Source of the DNA: Natrononativus amylolyticus
GTDB taxonomy: Archaea; Halobacteriota; Halobacteria; Halobacteriales; Natrialbaceae
Length of the DNA stretch: 64,000 nt
Assembly (NCBI RefSeq): GCF_024362525.1
Contig: NZ_CP101458.1
Span: 1,364,001-1,428,000 of the forward strand
Direction: 5' to 3'
This document shows positions 46,021 through 54,366 of the stretch, in pieces. The notes beneath the pieces were generated by a model that searched no databases, was not told where the DNA came from, and saw nothing but the letters and a program-made list of their open reading frames with translations. Made by a program: the position numbers and the translations under genes. Position 1 is the first letter of the stretch, and each line of letters begins with the position of its first letter.

Positions 46021-47430
46021 ATGGCAGACGAGTTCCGCACCGAATCGGACAGCTTGGGCGAGATGCAGGTGCCCGCCGACGCCTACTGGGGGGCCCAGAC
46101 CCAGCGCGCCGTCGAGAACTTCCCCATCTCGGGGATCACGTTCGGCCGCCGGTTCGTCCGGGCGCTCGGCGTCGTAAAAAAGGCCGCCGCGCAGGCCAAC
46201 CGCGACCTGGATCTCGTCGCCGCCGAGGAGGCGGAGGCGATCATCGAGGCCGCAGACGAGGTCATCGCCGGGAAACACGACGACCAGTTCCCCGTCGATG
46301 TCTTCCAGACGGGCTCGGGCACCTCCTCGAACATGAACGCCAACGAGGTCATCGCCAACCGCGCCGCAGAGATCTACGGCGCCGAGGTCGGCGAGCGAGC
46401 GATCCACCCCAACGACCACGTCAACTTCGGCCAGTCGTCGAACGACGTGATCCCGACGGCGATGCACGTCGCGAGCCTCGAGGCGATCGAGAAGGACGTC
46501 ATTCCGGCCCTCGACACCCTCCGGGGCGCGCTCGAGGAGAAAGAGGCGGAGTTCGACGACGTCGTGAAGACCGGACGAACCCACCTCCAGGACGCGACTC
46601 CGGTGACGCTCGGCCAGGAGTTCGGCGGCTACCGCACCCAGGTCGAGAAGGGGCTCGCCCGCGTCGACAAGGTGCGCGAACACCTCGCGGAGCTCGCGCT
46701 GGGCGGCACCGCGGTCGGCACCGGCCTCAACACTCACCCCGAGTTCCCCGGCCGCGCCGCCGAGTACATCACCAAGGAGACCGGCGTCCAGTTCCGCGAG
46801 GCCGACGACCACTTCGAGGCCCAGGCGGCCCACGACGCCATGTCGGAGGCCCATGGCGCCCTGCGCGTGGTGGCGGGCTCGCTCAACAAGATCGCCAACG
46901 ACCTCCGTCTGCTCGCCTCCGGCCCGCGAAACGGCCTCGGCGAGCTCGAACAGCCCGAGAACCAGCCCGGCTCCTCGATCATGCCCGGCAAGATCAACCC
47001 CGTCGTCGCCGAAGCGGTCAACCAGATCCACAAGCAGGTGATCGGCAACGACGCGGCGGTTTCGGCGGCCGCCGCCGACGGCCAGCTCGACCTCAACCTC
47101 TACAAACCAGTGCTGGCACACAACTTCCTCGAGTCCGCCGAGATCATCGCGAACGGGAGTGCGGTGTTCGCAGAGCGCTTCGTCCGCCCGCTCGAGGCCA
47201 ATCGCGACCACTGCGAGCGACAGGTCGAACAGTCGATGGCGCTCGCCACCTCGCTGAACGTCCACATCGGCTACGACAAGGCCAGCGAGGTCGCGAAGAC
47301 GGCGCTCAAGGAGGCCAAGACGGTTCGGGAGGTCGCCCTCGAGAAGGGGTATCTCACCGAGGCGGAGGCCGACGAGGTGCTCGATCCCGTCAAGATGACC
47401 GAACGCGGCATTCTCGGGCGGGAAGAGTAG
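46021..47430 (+). CDS. fumC: Fumarate hydratase, class II
   Basis: FumC interconverts fumarate and malate in the citric acid cycle. The 469 residues match the class II (iron-independent) enzyme. Landmarks are MQVPADAYWGAQTQRAVENF, VFQTGSGTSSNMNANEVIAN, HPNDHVNFGQSSNDVIPTAM, KTGRTHLQDATPVTLGQEFG and the superfamily signature GSSIMPGKINPVVAEA with the catalytic Ser loop. It lies 20 nt after the PH pair 1 and may be read in part from that promoter, but there is no functional link known. Confidence 0.96.
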   Translation: MADEFRTESDSLGEMQVPADAYWGAQTQRAVENFPISGITFGRRFVRALGVVKKAAAQANRDLDLVAAEEAEAIIEAADEVIAGKHDDQFPVDVFQTGSGTSSNMNANEVIANRAAEIYGAEVGERAIHPNDHVNFGQSSNDVIPTAMHVASLEAIEKDVIPALDTLRGALEEKEAEFDDVVKTGRTHLQDATPVTLGQEFGGYRTQVEKGLARVDKVREHLAELALGGTAVGTGLNTHPEFPGRAAEYITKETGVQFREADDHFEAQAAHDAMSEAHGALRVVAGSLNKIANDLRLLASGPRNGLGELEQPENQPGSSIMPGKINPVVAEAVNQIHKQVIGNDAAVSAAAADGQLDLNLYKPVLAHNFLESAEIIANGSAVFAERFVRPLEANRDHCERQVEQSMALATSLNVHIGYDKASEVAKTALKEAKTVREVALEKGYLTEAEADEVLDPVKMTERGILGREE

Positions 47431-47645
47431 TCGGACTCGGCCCTCGCCAGACCACCACGAACGCACCCTGTCGCCGTCGATCTGACAGCATCCGTAGGAC
47501 TCGAGCCGGCGTACTCCGTTCTCTCGAACAGTCTTTTGTTCGTAGACGTCGACCGTAAACCGGTCGATAGGGGCCGTATCACCGGAGATATCGGCGGAAT
47601 AAAAGAACCCAAGCAGTTTTGACGGATGATCGCGTGGGTTGAACC

Positions 47646-47879
47646 ATGTACACCTGTCGTAGCTGCAACCAGTCGTTTCAGACTGAGCTTGCACTCGAGT
47701 TACACCGGGACACGTGCAAGGACGGGCAACTGATCTGTCGGGTCTGCGGCGACCGCTTCCGGGAGCGGGAGGCGACCCGCGACGGCTGGCACTATGCCTG
47801 CCCCAGCGACGACTGTGACGGCGAGGGGCTGACCGAGGATCTCGTCGACCTCCGCGAGGTCCGGACGGCGACGCACTGA
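47646..47879 (+). CDS. Small zinc-finger protein
   Basis: The 77-residue protein has a C2H2-type finger [20 protein letters not shown] followed by DTC, then a second metal site [11 protein letters not shown] and C...C in [12 protein letters not shown]. Small zinc fingers are abundant in haloarchaea and a few affect biofilm or motility; this one's role is unknown. It is preceded by a 215-nt gap without other genes, with a possible box GGAATAAAAG at about 47593-47602. It lies between fumC and PH pair 2. Confidence 0.82.
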   Translation: MYTCRSCNQSFQTELALELHRDTCKDGQLICRVCGDRFREREATRDGWHYACPSDDCDGEGLTEDLVDLREVRTATH

Positions 47880-47955
47880 CTCGACGGACGGGTCGAAACC
47901 CACACGCGGCACCGCAATCCGATCTTTTATTCTCGCGCCTTCCGTCTCGAGCGAC

Positions 47956-48444
47956 ATGGAACGGCTCAACCCGCGAGTTCGCGTCGTCTGGTTGCTCGTC
48001 GCCGGTCTCCGCGCGGCGATGCTCGGGGGGCTTCTCGTGGGTGGTGCGGCGACGGTGTACCTGACCGGTATCTGGGAGAACGCCCCGCAGCTGCTCGTCT
48101 GGGGCGCCCTCGGCGTCGCCGTCGCGCTGGGGATCGTCCGGCTCGCAATCGCGTGGCGGCGCTACGGCGTCTGGCGGTTCGAAGTCCAGGACGACGCCCT
48201 CTACATCGAGCGCGGCGTCTTCACCCGCGTCAAGACCGTCGTCCCCTACGTTCGGGTCCAGCACGTCGACACCCGGCGGGCGCCGCTCGAGCGGGCGGTT
48301 GATCTGGCGACCGTCGTGGTCTACACGGCGGGCTCGCGAAGCGCCGACGTCGCGATTCCGGGGCTGACGCCCGAGCGAGCGGAGGAACTTCGCGAGGAAC
48401 TCCGTCGGCTCGCGATCGAGAGCGAGGGTGAGGACGCGGTATGA
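47956..48444 (+). CDS. PH-domain (bPH2/YdbS-type) membrane protein, pair 2 small subunit
   Basis: The 162-residue protein parallels 43866-44327: two N-terminal helices, then [40 protein letters not shown], and [20 protein letters not shown]. The last 60 residues match the pair 1 copy almost position by position, ending with an acidic ESEGEDAV (ESEADDAV in pair 1). A box CTTTTATTCTC (about 47923-47933) lies about 28 nt upstream of the ATG. Its stop overlaps the large partner by 4 nt. Confidence 0.9.
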   Translation: MERLNPRVRVVWLLVAGLRAAMLGGLLVGGAATVYLTGIWENAPQLLVWGALGVAVALGIVRLAIAWRRYGVWRFEVQDDALYIERGVFTRVKTVVPYVRVQHVDTRRAPLERAVDLATVVVYTAGSRSADVAIPGLTPERAEELREELRRLAIESEGEDAV

Positions 48445-49997
48445 GCACGCTTCACCCCGCGTCGGTTCCCTACCGATCGATCTCGCGCAGCATCAATACG
48501 GGATTTCTGTTCTTTCTGGTCGGCGTGTTCGCTTCGCCCGGCGGCGCGGGTACGAACATCCTGGTCATCGGCGGGATGGTCGCCGTCGGGATCGCACTCG
48601 GCGTCGTCTACGAGATCGCCTACTACAAGCGGTTTCGCTACGAGCTCACGGGCGACACGTTCGACGTCGCCTCGGGCGTGCTCTCCCGGCGCGACCGGGA
48701 GGTTCCGCTCAGACGGATCCAGAACGTCGACGTGGGCCAGAACGTCCTCCAGCGGGCGCTCGGCATCGCCGCGGTCGACGTCGAAACCGCCGGCGGCGGC
48801 CAGACTGAAGTCACTCTCAGATACGTCGGCGAGGACGAGGCGCGGCGCCTCCAGCGGCGGCTCCGACGCGGGGAGGCGACGGACGAGGCCGAGGGCGACG
48901 CCGAAGACGAGGACGAGGAGCTGCTGTTCGAGCTCCAGCGCAACGAACTGGCCGTCCTGAGCGTGTTCACGATCGACCCCGGCGCGAGCTTGCTCGGGGG
49001 GATCTTGCTGTCGTTCGCCAGCGGGTTCGATCCCTCGACGCTGATCCCGATCGACGTCCTCGAGAGCGACCTCCCCGGAACGGGACTGATCGCCATCGCC
49101 TGGGCGCTTCTCCTGTTCGCGCTCGCGGCGTGGGTGCTCAGCGCGGCGCTGACGTTCAGCCGGTACTACGGCTTCCGACTCACGCGCGTCGACGACGAAC
49201 TGCACTACGAGCGCGGGTTGCTCCAGCGCTACAGCGGAACGATCCCGCTCGACAAGGTCCAGACGCTCACCATCAAGGAGTCGGTTCCCTACCGGTGGGT
49301 CGGCTACGGCTCGCTCGCGGTCGAAACCGCTGGCTACGCCCCGGGCCAGTCCGGCTCTCGAGGCGCCGAGTCGGCGGTTCCAATCGCCGCACGCGACCGG
49401 GTCTTCGCGCTCGCCCGGTCGCTCGAGCCCTTCGGCGAGACGGATCTCGAGACGCCGCCGGCGCGGGCTCGCGAGCGGTACGCCGTCCGGTACGTCGCCG
49501 TCCTGTGTCTGATCATGGGCGTCGGGTACGTTCTCGCGGCGACTACCGCCGTCGTGCAGGACTGGTACGCGTTCGCCGTCCTCCTGTTCGCCGTCCCCCT
49601 CGCGGCCCATCTGAAGTGGCGAAACCGCGGCTATCACACCGGCGATCAGTACCTCACGACTCGCACCGGGTTCTGGCGTCGCACGACGAAGGTCGTCCCC
49701 TACTACCGCGTCCAGTCGGTGATCTACCACCAGACGGTCTTTCAACGCCGTCGCCGGCTCGCCAGCGTGACCGCCGACACCGCGAGTTCGGCCTCGTTTT
49801 TCGGCCGGGCGGCGACGGCGTACGACGTCGACGCAGAGGACGCCCTCGAGCTACAGCGAACCGTCGAGGCGCGGCTCCAGCAACGACTCCAGGAGCGAAA
49901 GCGCCAGCGAACGGTCGGCCGCTGGTTCGAAGAGGTGGCCAGCGAGGACGATAGAGACGATCCGGGGGTCGGCCGCTCCTCCGAGGACTCCACGTAG
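48441..49997 (+). CDS. Triple PH-domain (YdbT-type) membrane protein, pair 2 large subunit
   Basis: The 518-residue paralogue of 44324-46000 has the same order: PH 1 with [22 protein letters not shown] 2 with [20 protein letters not shown], and PH 3 with [20 protein letters not shown] and [20 protein letters not shown]. The linker between modules 1 and 2 is shorter and acidic ([16 protein letters not shown]), and the C-terminus carries an added charged helix ([20 protein letters not shown]). Partner and role as for pair 1; divergence suggests specialisation after duplication. Confidence 0.9.
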   Translation: MSTLHPASVPYRSISRSINTGFLFFLVGVFASPGGAGTNILVIGGMVAVGIALGVVYEIAYYKRFRYELTGDTFDVASGVLSRRDREVPLRRIQNVDVGQNVLQRALGIAAVDVETAGGGQTEVTLRYVGEDEARRLQRRLRRGEATDEAEGDAEDEDEELLFELQRNELAVLSVFTIDPGASLLGGILLSFASGFDPSTLIPIDVLESDLPGTGLIAIAWALLLFALAAWVLSAALTFSRYYGFRLTRVDDELHYERGLLQRYSGTIPLDKVQTLTIKESVPYRWVGYGSLAVETAGYAPGQSGSRGAESAVPIAARDRVFALARSLEPFGETDLETPPARARERYAVRYVAVLCLIMGVGYVLAATTAVVQDWYAFAVLLFAVPLAAHLKWRNRGYHTGDQYLTTRTGFWRRTTKVVPYYRVQSVIYHQTVFQRRRRLASVTADTASSASFFGRAATAYDVDAEDALELQRTVEARLQQRLQERKRQRTVGRWFEEVASEDDRDDPGVGRSSEDST

Positions 49998-50162
49998 CTG
50001 CTCTTCTAACCGACGGACCCACGTGGACGACGCAGTCTCATCCCCGTCGCTCGTCACCTCCGACACTCGAGGGACGCGAGCGCCGAGACGCGCTCTCCGT
50101 GGCGCTGCAGAAGTCGATTTCCGCACTCCTGAATTCGATCGCCCGCTACCCCCGATAGGCGG

Positions 50163-50176
50163 AATTTCGTATATCG
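50163..50176. repeat. 14-nt direct repeat, copy 1 (beyond the recombinase 3' end)
   Basis: AATTTCGTATATCG occurs here and again at 51806-51819 in the same orientation. The two copies bracket the recombinase/DUF5805 genes. Copy 1 continues into ATATCGTGATAT, itself an inverted repeat. It lies in the gap 49998-50280 between converging genes, where no promoter is expected. The gap otherwise shows only an unsupported short frame. Confidence 0.6.
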
Positions 50177-50280
50177 TGATATGGTTTGTACGTCGCGTGG
50201 GCGCCACTGTCACCTATCAGATAATGGATCTAACGTTCGACGAGGTCAGTGTGAGCACAGAAAACCGACGGTAAGCGTCG

Positions 50281-51321
50281 TTACAGCAGCGAGTAGATGT
50301 TCGCCTCGTAGACGGACCGAACCTGGTCGCCCCAGTTGTGGGTGTACGTGTCGATGACGTCGCTCGCGACGTCCCCGCGAAGGTACTTCACGACCCCTCT
50401 ATCACCCGTTCGGTCGCGGAGGTGCGTCGTGAAGAAGTGCCGGAAGTAGTGCGGGGTGACGTTTTCTGCGGCGCCGCCTCCCGTCCGGTACCAGCCGCGT
50501 TCGCGGGCATGTCGCTCGACGATGTAGCGAACGTCCGAGGGCTCGAGGCGCCGCCCCCACGCGTCGCCCGTGTCGAGAAACAGCGGCTCAGCCGGCGAGA
50601 CCGCGTCGGGACGGATCGCGAGCCACGGCTCGAGCGCTCGTCGTAGCTCCGCGTCGACGGGGATCACCGTCTCGCGCTTTCGCTTGTTCGACGCCGTCCG
50701 CTCCTCGCCGTTGACGACGACGCCGCGAGCGGGTTCAGCGGAGACGTACAGCGAGTCGGGTCGGGCGTCTAAGTGGACACGCGGCGTCCAGTCGATTTCG
50801 ACGGTCGTGACGTCCGTGTGCAGATCCCGGAGATCCAGGTTACACAGCTCGCCGACGCGCATTCCCGTCTTGAGAAGCGTGAGGATCACGGCGCGCTCGA
50901 GGGGGTGGTCGATCTCCCCGACGAACGAGCGCATCTCCGCGACCGAGAGGTCGCGCCTCGTCGGGTTCGTATCGATGGATTCGTTCATCTCCTCAGTGAC
51001 GAGCGCCATCGGATTCGATTCGAACACCCCTACGCGGTTCATGTAGTCGTAAAACCGGTGGGCGTAGGAGGCGTACGTCGCGACCGTACTCGGCTCGTGT
51101 CTGCCGCGAAGCGAGTGCACCCAGGCCATACACTCCCGCCGACCGGCGTTCTCGGGCGAAACGGGCGAACCGGTGTGGTCGGCGAGAAACGCCTCGAACT
51201 GCCGCAGGACGCGCTCGTAGGCCTCGAGCGTTCGCTCGCTCTTGCCGTGGTAGCGCTGATCGTCGAGGAAGTACGCGATCGGGTCCTCGACGACCTCCGG
51301 AGTCTCGGCGTCAGTCGCCAT
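50281..51321 (-). CDS. Tyrosine recombinase (XerC/D-like)
   Basis: The 346-residue site-specific recombinase has an N-terminal SAM-like core-binding domain (RTLEAYERVLRQFEAFLADH) and a C-terminal catalytic domain. Active-site residues visible are R155 (TGMRVGELC), H291 and R294 (PHYFRHFFT) and the nucleophile Y326 (VIDTYTHNW). The LGH histidine of bacterial Xer is replaced in YLRGDVASD. The start overlaps the end of a DUF5805 gene by 11 nt, a gene pair I recall from other haloarchaea. It could act in chromosome dimer resolution, replicon integration, or inversion. A 14-nt repeat flanks the pair. Confidence 0.92.
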   Translation of the reverse strand: MATDAETPEVVEDPIAYFLDDQRYHGKSERTLEAYERVLRQFEAFLADHTGSPVSPENAGRRECMAWVHSLRGRHEPSTVATYASYAHRFYDYMNRVGVFESNPMALVTEEMNESIDTNPTRRDLSVAEMRSFVGEIDHPLERAVILTLLKTGMRVGELCNLDLRDLHTDVTTVEIDWTPRVHLDARPDSLYVSAEPARGVVVNGEERTASNKRKRETVIPVDAELRRALEPWLAIRPDAVSPAEPLFLDTGDAWGRRLEPSDVRYIVERHARERGWYRTGGGAAENVTPHYFRHFFTTHLRDRTGDRGVVKYLRGDVASDVIDTYTHNWGDQVRSVYEANIYSLL

Positions 51322-51703
51322 CGCCCCTCCCGACGACGGTGTACCCGCCGTGGCGGCCGCTGTAGCGAACCTCGTTTTCGGCCTGGAGTTTCTCGAGCGC
51401 CTCGTCGAGTCGCGACTCGATGTCCTCGCTGACCGCGTCCAGCAGCTCCTCCCACGAGTACGTATCAGACTCGAGTAACGAGAGGACCCGTGTTTCGAGC
51501 GCGTTACCCCTAGGGGTTGCGTCCTCAGAACGGGGTTCCTCTCGATCGGACTCGAACCCTCGTCTGCCGGCCTGTACCATCGATCTGACGAACTCGCTCT
51601 GGCTCATCCCCAGAGTATCGGCGTGTTCCTTCCACTCTTCTTTCTGATAGGTGGGGACGTACGTCTTGACCGCGACGTTGGACGTGTCCGCGGAATCGGC
51701 CAT
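51311..51703 (-). CDS. DUF5805 DNA-binding protein (ribbon-helix-helix plus winged helix-like)
   Basis: The 130-residue protein has an N-terminal ribbon-helix-helix-like part (VKTYVPTYQKEEWKEHADTL and MSQSEFVRSMVQAGRRGFE). A C-terminal winged-helix-like part follows (ETRVLSLLESDTYSWEELLD, LEKLQAENEVRYSGRHGGYT). It matches the haloarchaeal DUF5805 family from memory. Overlap with the recombinase gene indicates joint expression; it may be its accessory DNA-binding factor and autoregulator. A possible promoter (GATAAAGTCCCTTATCC) lies at about 51748-51764. The ATG at 51718 is an alternative start. Confidence 0.85.
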   Translation of the reverse strand: MADSADTSNVAVKTYVPTYQKEEWKEHADTLGMSQSEFVRSMVQAGRRGFESDREEPRSEDATPRGNALETRVLSLLESDTYSWEELLDAVSEDIESRLDEALEKLQAENEVRYSGRHGGYTVVGRGDGD

Positions 51704-51801
51704 ACGCGAGTCTCTCACCCCAGCACCTTCACTGTATCCCCTGTGTCCGGATAAGGGACTTTATCTTCAGCAGTGACTCCAGTAATACGTGATTGTTGGG
51801 C

Positions 51802-51828
51802 ACTCAATTTCGTATATCGACTCAATTT
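51802..51828. promoter_or_regulatory. Direct-repeat element upstream of the DUF5805/recombinase genes
   Basis: ACTCAATTT (51802-51810), a 9-nt spacer CGTATATCG, and ACTCAATTT again (51820-51828) form an iterated element with 18-nt period, about two turns less three bases of DNA. It contains copy 2 of the 14-nt repeat (51806-51819). It is about 100 nt before the DUF5805 start, so it could be an operator, a recombination site, or both. Confidence 0.5.
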
Positions 51829-52600
51829 AGTCCTGTGATTTCACATCTCTGTTACAGGTGTCTGGTCCCCTCTGTTGGGATATCGTTCGATCCGTGGTAC
51901 ACCAACATCGGTTCCAGAACCCCGTGATCGGTAACTCGTGGCTCCGAAATTCGCCGTCAGAGACTGCATTTTATCTGGTACATTCGCCAGGGTTGGCGCA
52001 AGTCGCGTCGTTTTCGGCGACGTCCCTATCCGGTTCGGAGACACCAACGCGCAAGTTGACCGTCCGACTGCTATCGAACGCTGGCAGTGCGGAGAGGCGG
52101 TGCTATGACGAGCACAGTCGCGCTTTCAGGGCGTGACGGCTGACCGGATTCTCGAGCGCACACGACCTCTCGAGCGGATCAGCGCGGAACCGTCGCGGAG
52201 GTCGTTCGAAATTCCCGTTCGCCGATCGGCTGCAGGTCCGTTCTCGAAGGCTCCAAGACGGAAGAAAAGAGAGGCGGACGATCCGACAGCGGTGTTGGTC
52301 GGCCGCGATTGATGGGCGAGCAGCGGTGCTGACGGTGTCTCGAGGGCAGGGCGTACACCTTCGAGTCGCCTCCGTTGTACCGCACGTATGCACGCCGTAC
52401 GCGATCGTAGTCGAAGCGAACGCGTCGACCGCGAACGCCCCGTGAGCGCCCCGGTGTGGCCACACCATTGTCACCCGGTATTACTACCCATATTGGTCCG
52501 CGAGTGATCGAGGCGCTACTGACAAACTCCATAATGATATACCCAATTCGGCACCGCCGTCCGGTACGATCGACGAACCAGTCGGAAATCGGCACGTAAC
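51829..52600. other. Non-coding gap with relic-like composition
   Basis: About 770 nt hold no protein I can recognise on either strand. Short frames (minus 52103-52474, plus 51858-52136) have no hydrophobic pattern, motif or haloarchaeal acidity. No terminal repeats, tRNA or transposase pieces were seen. The right part contains a perfect palindrome at 52453-52466 and AT-rich box-like stretches (CCCATATTGG, AATGATATACCC) that probably serve the formyltransferase gene. Confidence 0.5.
52453..52466. promoter_or_regulatory. Perfect 14-nt palindrome upstream of the formyltransferase
   Basis: GGTGTGGCCACACC is self-complementary over 14 bases. It lies about 150-175 nt before the possible starts of the formyltransferase gene (52602 or 52629), upstream of the box A candidates. 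This suits a site for a dimeric regulator of the module. No regulator is encoded nearby except DUF5805. Confidence 0.5.
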
Positions 52601-52628
52601 AATGGTCGTGGTCGTCACACCGGTGGAC

Positions 52629-53666
52629 ATGACGGACGCGAACCAGCACTCGGTCGTCTACGTCGGCTGCACTGCTCCCGCCAGAGACGTCCTCGAGACG
52701 CTGCTCGAGCGCGACGTTCCGATCACCGGCGTCGTCACGATCGGGCCGGAGATGGCGCGGGCGAACGCAGTTTCGGGGTATGCGTCGCTCGCGCCGGTCG
52801 CGGACGAACACGGACTCCCGGTGTACCGACCGGAGTCGTACTCGATGACCGGCGAGGCGGACCTCGAGCGGTTCCAGGCGTTCGATCCGGACCTGCTCGT
52901 CGTCAACGGCTGGCAGCGCCTCGTCCCGGAGGCGATCCTCGAGACGGCCACGTACGGCGCGCTGGGAAACCACGGCAGCGCGTTCGGACTGCCGGAGGGG
53001 CGGGGGCGCTCGCCGCTTAACTGGTCGCTCATCGAGGACCGCGACCGGTTTCTCCTCTCGGTGATCGCACTCGATCCGGGCGCGGATTCGGGCGACGTGG
53101 TGACGACGCGAAAGTTCGACATCACCGAGTACGACACCATCGAGACGCTCTACTACAAGGTGACGATGCTGCTCAAGGAGATGCTGCTCGAGGTGATCGA
53201 ACCGATACTCGCCGAGGAGCAGCGTCGGGAGCCACAGCGCGGCGACCCGACGTACTATCCGAAGCGGACGCCCGAGGACGGAGCGATCCACTGGGGCGAC
53301 GGGACCGACCGGGTGTACAACCTCGTCCGTGCGGTCGCCGATCCGTACCCGGGCGCGTTCACGTTTTACGAAGACGAGCGGGTGATGATCTGGGAGGCGA
53401 TTCCGTTCTCGAGCGACATCGCACCGACGGCCGACCCCGGAACCGTCGTCGACGTCTTCTGGACCGGGGAGTTCGTCGTCGCCACCGCCGACGGCACGGT
53501 GCTGGTCAGGGAGTGGGAGGCCGACCGCTTTACCCCGGAGGCCGGTCAGGTCCTCGAGTCGACGGGCGAAAACGGCCGGATAGACGGCACAGAGCAGCGA
53601 CACAACCTCTCGAGTACGCCGACCGACGGCGCCGAATCGGAGCCGGAGGTCGAAGCGGATGCCTGA
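52629..53666 (+). CDS. Formyltransferase, probably acting on an amino sugar
   Basis: The 345-residue protein has the formyl-transferase N-domain (VVYVGCTAPARDVLETLLER, LLVVNGWQRLVPEAILETAT, HGSAFGLPEGRGRSPLNWSL, GADSGDVVTTRKFDI) and a C-domain (RTPEDGAIHWGDGTDRVYNL, ADPYPGAFTFYEDER). The family uses N10-formyl-tetrahydrofolate. Catalytic H115 and D153 are present; the usual N-x-H asparagine is glycine, with N114 next to H115. NGWQRLVP resembles sugar formyltransferases more than Met-tRNA formyltransferase, which archaea lack. The stop region overlaps the deacetylase start by 8 nt. A start at 52602 is also possible. Confidence 0.85.
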   Translation: MTDANQHSVVYVGCTAPARDVLETLLERDVPITGVVTIGPEMARANAVSGYASLAPVADEHGLPVYRPESYSMTGEADLERFQAFDPDLLVVNGWQRLVPEAILETATYGALGNHGSAFGLPEGRGRSPLNWSLIEDRDRFLLSVIALDPGADSGDVVTTRKFDITEYDTIETLYYKVTMLLKEMLLEVIEPILAEEQRREPQRGDPTYYPKRTPEDGAIHWGDGTDRVYNLVRAVADPYPGAFTFYEDERVMIWEAIPFSSDIAPTADPGTVVDVFWTGEFVVATADGTVLVREWEADRFTPEAGQVLESTGENGRIDGTEQRHNLSSTPTDGAESEPEVEADA

Positions 53667-54366
53667 ACTCTCGGTTCCGCGGCGACTCGACTACAGCTTC
53701 GACGCGTACGAGCGGTTGCTGCAGTCGCTGCTGGACGACGGGTTCTCGTTCACCCGGTTCTCGACGATCGGACGCGACGAGATCGCGCTTCGCCACGACG
53801 TCGACCTCTCGCCGCGAACCGCACTCCAGATGGCCAGACTCGAGGCGGACCTCGGCGTGACGTCGACGTACTGTTTTCTCCTGACCACGCCGGTCTACAA
53901 CTTACTCGAGGTCGACAACGTACGGGCGCTCACGGAGATCGACGCGCTCGGCCACGAGGTGGCGTTACACTTCAACACCCACCACTACTGGTCGTCCGAG
54001 CCCGACGTCGACGAGCTCACGACGATGGTTCGCGCGGAGTGTGACGTGATCGGCCAGCTCGTCGGCCGGACGGTCGACATCGTCTCGTTTCACCGGCCGC
54101 CGGAGTGGGTGCTCGGCGTCGCGTTCGACGGCTTCGAGAACACCTACCAGCCGGCGTTTTTCACCGAGCCGGTCTACCGGTCGGATTCGAACCAGAAGTG
54201 GCGAGACGAACCGCCGTTTCCGAACGGCCGGCCCGACCGCCTCCAGTTGCTCGTCCACCCGGGGTTGTGGGAGTCGTCGGCCCGCGAAATGCCGGAGATC
54301 CTCGAGACGATCGCCCTCGAGCGCCACGGCCACGTCGACACGTATCTCGGACCGCTCGGGACCTGA
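53659..54366 (+). CDS. Polysaccharide-deacetylase-like (CE4/NodB-fold) protein
   Basis: The 235-residue protein has the metal and catalytic signatures of the NodB fold: RHDVDLSP (H46, D47, D49), EVALHFNTHHYW (H104, H108/H109) and FHRPPEWVLG (H145, R146, PP). No signal peptide or membrane helix is present, so it acts in the cytoplasm, probably on a nucleotide-linked or lipid-linked N-acetyl sugar. Its 8-nt overlap with the formyltransferase suggests stepwise action: removal of acetyl, then addition of formyl to the free amine. Confidence 0.82.
   Translation: MPELSVPRRLDYSFDAYERLLQSLLDDGFSFTRFSTIGRDEIALRHDVDLSPRTALQMARLEADLGVTSTYCFLLTTPVYNLLEVDNVRALTEIDALGHEVALHFNTHHYWSSEPDVDELTTMVRAECDVIGQLVGRTVDIVSFHRPPEWVLGVAFDGFENTYQPAFFTEPVYRSDSNQKWRDEPPFPNGRPDRLQLLVHPGLWESSAREMPEILETIALERHGHVDTYLGPLGT

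Noticed and set aside
50023-50274. 83-codon plus-strand frame between PH pair 2 and the recombinase
   Set aside because: No acidity, motif or credible start; it overlaps the repeat copy and AT-rich element. A short hydrophobic stretch alone is not enough.
51704-52600. Insertion sequence or provirus in the gap next to the recombinase
   Set aside because: No transposase fragment, terminal inverted repeat, target duplication or viral gene could be found; only the 14-nt repeat supports mobility.
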